A stretch of 64,000 nucleotides of DNA from Chenggangzhangella methanolivorans (GTDB lineage Bacteria > Pseudomonadota > Alphaproteobacteria > Rhizobiales > Methylopilaceae), in the NCBI RefSeq assembly GCF_019797865.1, contig NZ_CP081869.1, forward strand, positions 1,426,001-1,490,000, read 5' to 3'. Positions 58,013 through 64,000 of this stretch are shown here, piece by piece; position 1 is the stretch's first letter, and every line of letters begins with the position of its first letter. The translations under genes were made by a program, and so were the position numbers. Under the pieces are notes generated by a model that saw only the letters and a list, made by a program, of their open reading frames with translations, did no database searches and was not told the origin of the DNA.

Positions 58013-59241
58013 GTGCACCGGTCCGGCGCGCGAGCTGCGATCGCTCCGCTGGCGGCTTCGCCCGCGCGGCTGTCGCTCGCCGGCGCGGCCGTGGTGCTCG
58101 CCGTCTTCCTCATCCAGTACACGAGCGGCGTCTCGCCCTGGGGCCATTTCGCGCCCGTCGAACTCTCCAGCAACATCGTGGCGCTGGCGGGCCTCGTCTG
58201 GACGCTGATCGAGCTGCGCGCCCATTGGGGCGAGCGGCGGCTGCGCGCCGCATGGGCCGCGGCGACGATCGCCATGGCGATGCTCGCCGTCGACGGCGAC
58301 CTCGACGCCGTCCTTCCGATCGAGCGCTGGGGGCCGGCGAACTGGGCCGTCACCGAGATGGGGCTGTCGATCGTCACCTGGCTCGTCGCCGCCGGACTGC
58401 TGTTCTGGGCCGCGCGGCGGTTTTCGGCCCGCGGGATCGCGACGCCCGCGCTCGGGCTCGGGCTCGGCCTGCAGGCGATCGCCCAATATGCCGGCTGGCT
58501 GTCGGTGAGCCAGCCGCAGACGCCGACCGGCGCCGAGGTGCTCGAATATCTGAACGACATCGGAGAGCTTGCGGCGACGCTCGCCTATCTGGTGGCGCTG
58601 CTGGTCGCGGAGTTTTCGCCGGCGCCGGCGCGCGGCGCGGCGGAGGCCGCGGGGTCGGCCGCGCAAACCTCCGCGCCGAGCGCCGCGCGGGCGGCGGCCG
58701 CGCTCGGCCACCGACGGGCGGGCGCGGAGATCGTGTCGTTTCTCGCAAGGCGTTCGGATTCCAGGCGATTCGCCGCCGCGGGGATCGCGTTTCCGCCGGT
58801 CTATCGCGTCGCCGGCTTTTCCTGGCGCGAGCGGCCGGGAGAGGCGCCCTGGCGCGCGCCGCATTTGGCCTATGTGTTTGGCGACGCGGATCTTTCCGGC
58901 GTCGAGGAGGCCGAGCGGGCGCCGTTCGCACGGCCCGATCCGGCGCTGGACGACGGCTGGGTGGTGGTCCGCCGCCACGCCAGCCACGCCGCCGCCGCCG
59001 GATATCTGGCCGCGTCGGCCGAGCTTTCGGACGAGAACTCGCCGCCCGCGATGGTCCAGACCGCGACGGCGTCTTCACGATCGCGCGCGCGGCCCGTCCC
59101 GGAGCGCCGAAGTCCTTGCTGATCTACGCTTCCGACGGTCCCGACGGCGCGCCCTGGGCGCTCGTGGTCGCGCCGGACGGGGCGGAGTTGCCGGCCGATA
59201 CGTTTCTGGGCGCGCACGGCGAGGAGGCGTGGGTCGACTAG
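58013..59241 (+). CDS. Hypothetical integral membrane protein with cytoplasmic C-terminal domain, one frameshift
   Basis: Begins at GTG 58013 (HRSGARAAIAPLAASPARLS). About six membrane helices are visible (LSLAGAAVVLAVFLIQYTSG, SIVTWLVAAGLLFWAARRFS, LAATLAYLVALLVAEFS). A low-complexity Ala-rich linker and a soluble C-terminal domain of about 150 residues follow. The frame breaks near 59070; the end then reads KSLLIYASDGPDGAPWALVV and closes at 59241. No family recognised. The segment FFPPVYRV-WRERPGEAPW-like is conserved-looking but unassigned. Confidence 0.6.
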
Positions 59242-59340
59242 CCCGCCACCCCGGGGCCTTGCGGCCAGACTGTTGCGAAACCACTACAAATCGCCATTGA
59301 TGCGGCCGTCGGCCGAACGAACAACGCCAGAGGAACGAAG

Positions 59341-60229
59341 ATGACGAGACCGCTCTCGGTTCTTCAGAACGCGACCGGGCCGACGTGCGCTCGGATCCGT
59401 TTCCGCATATCGTCCTGAAAAACGCGCTGCCGGAGGCGCTCTACGACGAGTTGGCCGCAAGCTTTCCGAGCGCCAAGGCGCTCGGCGTCGACACGAGGCA
59501 AAACAACAAGCGCTGGAACTATTTCGCCTACAAGGTCACCAAGAACGGAAGCCTGCCGAAGATCTGGCGCGATTTCATCGCCTATCACGCGTCGCAGGCG
59601 TTTTATGACGAGATTGTCGATCTGTTCTACGAGGACATCGCCGCGCTCTATCCCGGCCGGTTCGGCGACAAGGCGCAGATGCGCGGCATGCGCGCCGGAA
59701 CCCGCAAGCTGGTCGACTTCTCGAGCGCCGACGTCCTGATGGACGCCATGATCAGCGGCAACACCCCCGTCACGACCGCCGGCTCGGTGCGGACGAGCCA
59801 TGTCGACCTCGGCGACAAGCTTTATTCGGGCCTGTTCTACATGCGCCCGACGACTACGACGCGGTCGGCGGCGACCTGACGATCTCGCGTTTCGCCGACG
59901 CCGCGCTGACCGACGTCGAGCGCCATGCGCTGTTTGACGACGCCTATGTCGAGGACCGGCATCTCGAGCATGTCGCCACGGTGCCCTACGCCAAGAACAC
60001 CGTGGTGCTGTTCATCAACTCGCTGAAGTCGGTGCACGGCGTGACGGTTCGGCAGCCAAGCGACAAGAGCCGGCTGTTCATGAACCTCGTCGGCCAGGTC
60101 GACCCGCCGCTCTATTTGCTGCATCAGGACGGGCGGCCGGCCGAATATGTCCCTGACGGCTATGTGTCCCCGCGCGCCAAGGGCGACGGCCTGATCATGG
60201 CGCTCATCCGGGCCCTGCGCGCGGCCTGA
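59341..60229 (+). CDS. 2-oxoglutarate/Fe(II)-dependent oxygenase-like protein, frameshifted
   Basis: From ATG 59341 (MTRPLSVLQNATG) the frame shifts near 59385 into VRSDPFPHIVLKNALPEAL. The Fe(II)-binding pair is in TSHVDLGDKLYSGLFYMRP (HxD). After a second break near 59855 the third ligand and 2OG-binding Arg appear in SVHGVTVRQPSDKSRLFMNL. Joined length is about 296 residues. Relatives are prolyl-hydroxylase-like enzymes often found in surface polysaccharide or peptide modification loci. No such locus is present here, so its substrate is unknown. Confidence 0.78.
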
Positions 60230-60298
60230 AGGCGAATTCGGCCCTTTTGGCAGCGCGCCTTCGACCAAAGACTCAGGCCGGTTGCGAAATTCGACGGC

Positions 60299-60326
60299 GG
60301 CGAGACCTTGGTCTCGCCGTGTTTTG
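60299..60326 (+). terminator. Rho-independent terminator after the oxygenase gene
   Basis: Perfect 9-base stem GGCGAGACC / GGTCTCGCC with TT loop at 60299-60318, then GTGTTTTG. Confidence 0.75.
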
Positions 60327-60429
60327 CGAAAGATGATGGCTTGGGCGACGTTTGCGGACGCGGCCGGGCTCGACGCCGGGCCGCTCTCCCGTCTGCGAAC
60401 ACGGAGTCAGGAGCCTCGATCGTCGCGAG

Positions 60430-60854
60430 ATGAGCATCCGTGTGTCTGTCCTCGCCGCCGCGGTGCTCGCCGCGACGCCTGCGCTCGCCATCGACCTGCC
60501 GCCCCGCAAACCCGGGCTCTGGGAGACCCGCGCGGTCATCAAGGGCCGTTACAAGGTCATCCGCCGCTGCTTCCGCCAGGGAGAACGGTCGGCCTTCGTC
60601 GACACCGTCGGCATCGACGCCTGCACGCGTTCGACCCAGAAGCCGCTTCTGCTCGAGGGCTACCGATGCAGGCCGAATGCCGCACGCGCGGCTATGTGCT
60701 TCGCGGAAAGCTTCAGATCGCGGGGGATTTTTCCGGCGACCTGAAGGGCATGGTGCGTACGACGGTCGAGCGTGAAGACGGCTCGACCGCGCCCCTGCGC
60801 TACATGATGCCGTTCACGAGCGTGCGCCTCGGCGAGTGCGGAACCGAAGGCTGA
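60430..60854 (+). CDS. DUF3617-family exported protein, one frameshift
   Basis: From ATG 60430: signal peptide SVLAAAVLAATPALAID, then KPGLWETRAVIKGRYKVIRR and the Cys-containing DTVGIDACTRSTQKPLLLEG. The break near 60670 joins QAECRTRGYVLRGKLQIAGD and FSGDLKGMVRTTVEREDGS, ending GECGTEG. Four conserved Cys suggest disulfides in the periplasm. Same family as 57420-57894 but only distantly alike. Stops 4 bases from the convergent proC stop. Confidence 0.7.
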
Positions 60855-60857
60855 TCC

Positions 60858-61695
60858 TCAGCCCGCGAGCTCTTTCGCCCGTCTGGTCGCGGCCAGCACC
60901 GCGCGCTCGACCAGCGGTTCGAGCCCGTCGTCGGCCATCAGCACGCCGAGCGCCGCGGCCGTCGTTCCGTTCGGCGACGTGACGTTGCGGCGAAGAATTG
61001 CGGGCGGCTCGCTCGACTGGCGCATCAGCTCGCCCGCCCCTTCGACGGTCTTGCGCGCGAGCGTCTCGGCGACGTCGGCCGGCAGTCCGGCGGCGACGCC
61101 GGCCTTGGCCATCGCCTCGACGAGCAGGAACACGTAAGCGGGCCCGGAACCCGACACGCCGGTGACGGCGTCGATCAGCGCTTCCTCCGAAACCCAGACG
61201 ACGTCGCCGGCCGCCTCGAGCAGTTTTTGAGCGACCGCCCGCTGGCGCTCGGAGACGGTCTCATCCGCGAACGCTCCGGTGATCCCCCGACCGACGGCCG
61301 CCGGCGTGTTGGGCATGGCGCGGACGATCGCCGCCTCCGCCGAGAACGCCGCCGACAACGTCTTCAGCGTCGTGCCGGCCATGATCGAGACCACGACGGT
61401 GGAAGGGCCTGCGAAGGCCGCGGCGACCGGCAGGGCGCCCTCGGCGATCTGCGGCTTCACCGCGACGAGGATCGCGGCGGGATTGGAAAGGTCGCCTGCC
61501 TGCGGGCCGACGGTGACGCCGAGCCCTTTTAGCCTCGAGCGACGCGTCAGGCAGCGCCGGATCGACGACGAAGACGGTCTTGGGATCGAGCCCTCGGTTC
61601 AGCCAGCCTTCGAGGAGCGCGGAGCCCATCTTGCCGGCGCCGATCAGAAGAACCGGGCCGCCCGGATCGAGCGGCCCGGAATAATGCGCGTTCAT
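60858..61695 (-). CDS. proC: Pyrroline-5-carboxylate reductase, one frameshift
   Basis: From ATG 61695 the Rossmann motif VLLIGAGKMGSALLEGWLNR appears. The break near 61530 is repaired by removing one A from AAAAGGG (EAKGLGVTVGPQ). The rest reads VSIMAGTTLKTLSAAFSAEA, IVRAMPNTPAAVGRGITGAF, DAVTGVSGSGPAYVFLLVEA (the ProC signature) and PAILRRNVTSPNGTTAAALG. It catalyses the last step of proline synthesis with NAD(P)H. Joined length is about 279 residues. Last gene of the ubiK-ybjN-proC run. Confidence 0.94.
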
Positions 61696-61725
61696 GAGGA
61701 TGCTTTCACAGGGAAGACTGAACCG

Positions 61726-62224
61726 TCACGCCTGCCCCACGGTTTCGAAGGCCACCACCTCCATGGCCTCCTTTGCGCCCTTGCCCGCCAGACGACGAAC
61801 TGGAACGCCTGATAGTGGCGTTCGCAGGCCTCGAGAGCGGCCTCGAGCAGCGCTTCGCACTGCGCGGCGCTCGCCTCGGCGCCCCCGGCGAGCAGAAGCG
61901 TATGGCGGTAGGCCACCACGCCTTCGTCGCTCCAGAGATCGAAATGTCCGAGCCAAAGCTGCTCGTTGACCAGCGTCAGAAGATAGTGAACCTCCGGTTT
62001 GCGGCGATCGGGAACTTTGAGGTCGAAGGCGCAGGCGAGATGCAGGGACTCCAGTTCGCCCATCCACGTCAGCGAGACGTGGTAGTCGGACCATGATCCG
62101 TCGACCGAGATCGTGATCTCTCGTCGCCCGTCCGGTCAAAGGACCAGTCGTTCAACGTCGCGATGCGTTCGATCATGTCGACAGGATGGGCCTGGCGATC
62201 GGCGTCCACGTCGATGAGAGCCAT
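61726..62224 (-). CDS. YbjN-domain protein, frameshifted
   Basis: From ATG 62224 (MALIDVDADRQAHPVDMIER) to the stop at 61726, about 165 residues joined. YbjN marks are HVSLTWMGELESLHLACAFD, EVHYLLTLVNEQLWLGHFDL and GVVAYRHTLLLAGG. Breaks near 62115 (one G missing in GAGGAG) and near 61790, after which the tail reads AMEVVAFETVGQA. YbjN proteins are small, cytoplasmic and resemble type III chaperones. This one sits between ubiK and proC, a neighbourhood conserved in Hyphomicrobiales. Confidence 0.85.
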
Positions 62225-62462
62225 GTGAGCTCCTCCCCGGGTGAGGCCCGACTGACGGGCGTGGGAACGACGTTACGCGTGACGGACGGGCAACGGCTGC
62301 CCGCCAACCGCAGCCTGCAATCCATCCGGACCTTTCGGTCCGCACGATTCGGGCCGCCTGATACAGTATATGGCCCGTCTTTTCGCGCTGCACACGACAG
62401 ATTGCAACGGATCGCCCCGGCGTGGGGATCTGTTGCCCCAAAGCCTCTTGATGATCGGCCGA

Positions 62463-62797
62463 TCAATCGCCGACGGCGCCGTCGGGCCCCTTGGGCGCGC
62501 CGTCGGGCGCAGGCTCTGGAACCGGCTCGCCCAGCGGCTCGTCGCGGGTCGCGCCGAGCTTGGCCTCGAGCGCCGCGATCTTCTCGGCGAGGCTCGTTCT
62601 CCTCGCGCGCCTTCACCGCCATCGCCTTGACGGCCTCGAACTCGTCGCGGCGCACCACTTCGAGCTCCGAAAGAACGCGGGCGGCCTGCGACCGGACCGC
62701 CGTCTCCCACCTCGCGGCGCACGCCGGCGGCCGCCCCTGCAGCGTCGGTCATCAGCCGGCCGAGTTCGTCGAACACGCGTCCGCGGGCTTCGGTCAT
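62463..62797 (-). CDS. ubiK: Ubiquinone biosynthesis accessory factor UbiK, frameshifted
   Basis: From ATG 62797: FDELGRLMTDAAGAAAGVRR, then after a break near 62710 (one extra G) the frame gives SELEVVRRDEFEAVKAMAVK. After a second break near 62595 it gives LAEKIAALEAKLG and an acidic Pro/Asp-rich tail. This amphipathic N-terminal helix plus coiled-coil C-terminus is the UbiK/YqiC (BMFP) architecture. Members bind the UbiJ/UbiK assembly for aerobic ubiquinone synthesis. About 111 residues. Confidence 0.82.
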
Positions 62798-62917
62798 GGG
62801 CGTCGGTCTCCGGCTCGGGTCTCGGCGGGCGCCTGATTGCAAGCGCGCCGCGTCTTCGACAGATGGCCCGGCCCGCGCTGCGGCGCAAGACGGCGGCGCG
62901 CTCGGAGCAGCCCGGGC

Positions 62918-64000
62918 TCAGCCGGAGGCGCGGCCCTCGCCGGCGACGCGCCAGTCTCCTCTGGAAGACGCCGCTTCCTTGCGCGGCTCCTCCGCTCGAG
63001 CGCCGCCGGGCGTCGCGATCTGGAACGACACCACCCCGTTGGTCGCGGCCCGGTCGATCCAGAGACAAGAGCCGTAGGCCGCGAGAATGTCCTGCACGAT
63101 GACGAGGCCGAGGCCGGCCGAACTTTCGCGGTCTCCCGCCGTCAGGCTCGAAGGCGAGGCGTTCGCCCCAAAGCCCGGTCCGTCGTCCTGGACGGCGATC
63201 CGCGCGGCGCCGCCCAAATCCTCGCAGCGCACCGTGACGCTTCCGGCCGCCCATTTGCGGGCGTTGTCGAGCAGATTGCCGAGGATCTCGCCGAAATCGT
63301 CCGGATCCATCTTCAGCATCAGCGAGGGCGGCGCGTCGCACCGCCATTCGAGCTCTTCTCCGCGCGGCATGCGGCTCATCACCCGCACCAGCCGCTCGGC
63401 TGTCCTGGACGCGTCCGACATTGGCGCCGAGAGCCGTCGCGGCCCCGTTGGCGCGCGCCCGGGCGAGCTCGCGCTCGACATGGGTCTGGATCGCGGTCGT
63501 CTGCTCCTTGATGCGCCTCGCGACGTCGACGCTTCCTTCAGCCTCCAGGCTGCGGTGCTCCGCCGCCAGGATCGCGAGCGGCGTCTTGAGGCCGTGCGCC
63601 AGCGCGCCCGCCCGCCTCGCGCGCCTTTCGGACGAGATGTTCCTGGCCTTCGAGCAGCCGGTTGAGATCGTCGGCGAGCGGCGCGACCTCAGCGGGGACG
63701 GCCCCGCGAAACCGCGACTGACGGCCTTCCCGGATCTCGCCGAGCTCGCGCCGCAGCCGGTCGAGCGGCTGAAGGATCACCCGGAACTGCAGGCCCGGCG
63801 GCGAGCAGCACCAGCGAGATCAGCGCAAGCACCACCACCATGTCCCACACGAAGGCGCGGCGCGCGTCCGCGACCTGGGCGTGGTCGAGCGCGACGGCGA
63901 GCATCAGCCGACGCTGCGCCTTCGGAGGCCCGACCGACAGCGGGCGTTCGACCACGTAAAGCTCGCTTCCGTCCGCGCCGTCGACCTCGAACCATTTTCC
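62918..64000 (-). CDS. Sensor histidine kinase (PhoQ-like), N-terminus outside window, frameshifted
   Basis: The gene enters from the right edge. Visible parts in order: end of a periplasmic sensor (QRRLMLAVALDHAQVADARR), a membrane helix (VVVLALISLVLLAAG), and a HAMP-like LQPLDRLRRELGEIREGRQS. An H-box of the AHGLKTPLAIL type falls in another frame. Then come the N-box EILGNLLDNARKWAAG and G-boxes AVQDDGPGFGA and GLGLVIVQDIL. Breaks near 63770, 63600-63620 and 63440. The cognate regulator is presumably beyond the window. HGLKTPLAIL and the catalytic core place it near the PhoQ group. Confidence 0.85.

Noticed and set aside
1..64000. Mass pseudogenisation of the region
   Set aside because: Broken genes include essential ones, similarity continues through each break, and repairs cluster at homopolymer runs, so sequencing error is the simpler reading.

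Overview
The window is about 70% GC and reads as alphaproteobacterial chromosome, probably order Hyphomicrobiales (Rhizobiales). This rests on family resemblance and gene neighbourhoods: ilvE divergent from a MarR gene, etfQO near a family-4-like uracil-DNA glycosylase, and a histidine kinase-ubiK-ybjN-proC run. It also rests on an Irr/ICE-like iron box and on dispersed palindromic repeats typical of the group. I cannot name a genus. No rRNA, tRNA, CRISPR array or insertion sequence was recognised.

A caution governs the whole annotation. Roughly half of the real genes, including housekeeping genes such as proC and ubiK, are broken by one-base frameshifts. Most lie in or beside short homopolymer runs and are repaired by adding or removing one base. 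This looks like uncorrected sequencing indels rather than mass gene decay. I therefore give one span per gene across the breaks and call very little a pseudogene.

Layout. 1-2.0 kb: end of an RND outer-membrane factor, then a small RTX protein. 2.5-8.2 kb: an ABC importer, flavin-reductase-like and nitrilase operon facing a TrmB-like regulator, with a matching palindrome near each. 8.3-10.3 kb: CsoR-type metal sensor with its operator, an AhpD remnant and an aldehyde dehydrogenase. 10.4-18.3 kb: a complete iron-siderophore/heme locus (binding protein, two permeases, ATPase, FecI sigma, FecR, STN-type TonB receptor). 18.6-25.9 kb: a SnoaL-like exported protein, a LysR regulator and a probable amine/amino-acid catabolic locus (APC permease, SDR, class-III aminotransferase, APH-type kinase, DeoR regulator). 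26-34.8 kb: CbiZ, then an efflux region with an RND pump, an MFS pump and two TetR circuits whose operators can be matched by eye.

34.8-49.9 kb is mostly core: YnfA, IspE, a TPR protein, TetR/SDR pair, a secreted glycosidase-like protein, IlvE, MarR, a two-component pair, CsaA, another TetR, a cytoplasmic PilZ-containing chemoreceptor and a uracil-DNA glycosylase. 50.1-54.5 kb: a secreted metzincin-type protease, a small exported protein and ETF-ubiquinone oxidoreductase.

54.46-56.05 kb is the clearest foreign insertion: an AT-rich island carrying one gene, a reverse transcriptase of the Abi/DRT (unknown-group, antiphage) kind with a long C-terminal extension, placed 33 bp after the etfQO stop. 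The rest (56.1-64 kb) holds small exported proteins, two DUF3617 proteins, a 2-oxoglutarate oxygenase, ProC, a YbjN protein, UbiK and the 3' part of a histidine kinase.
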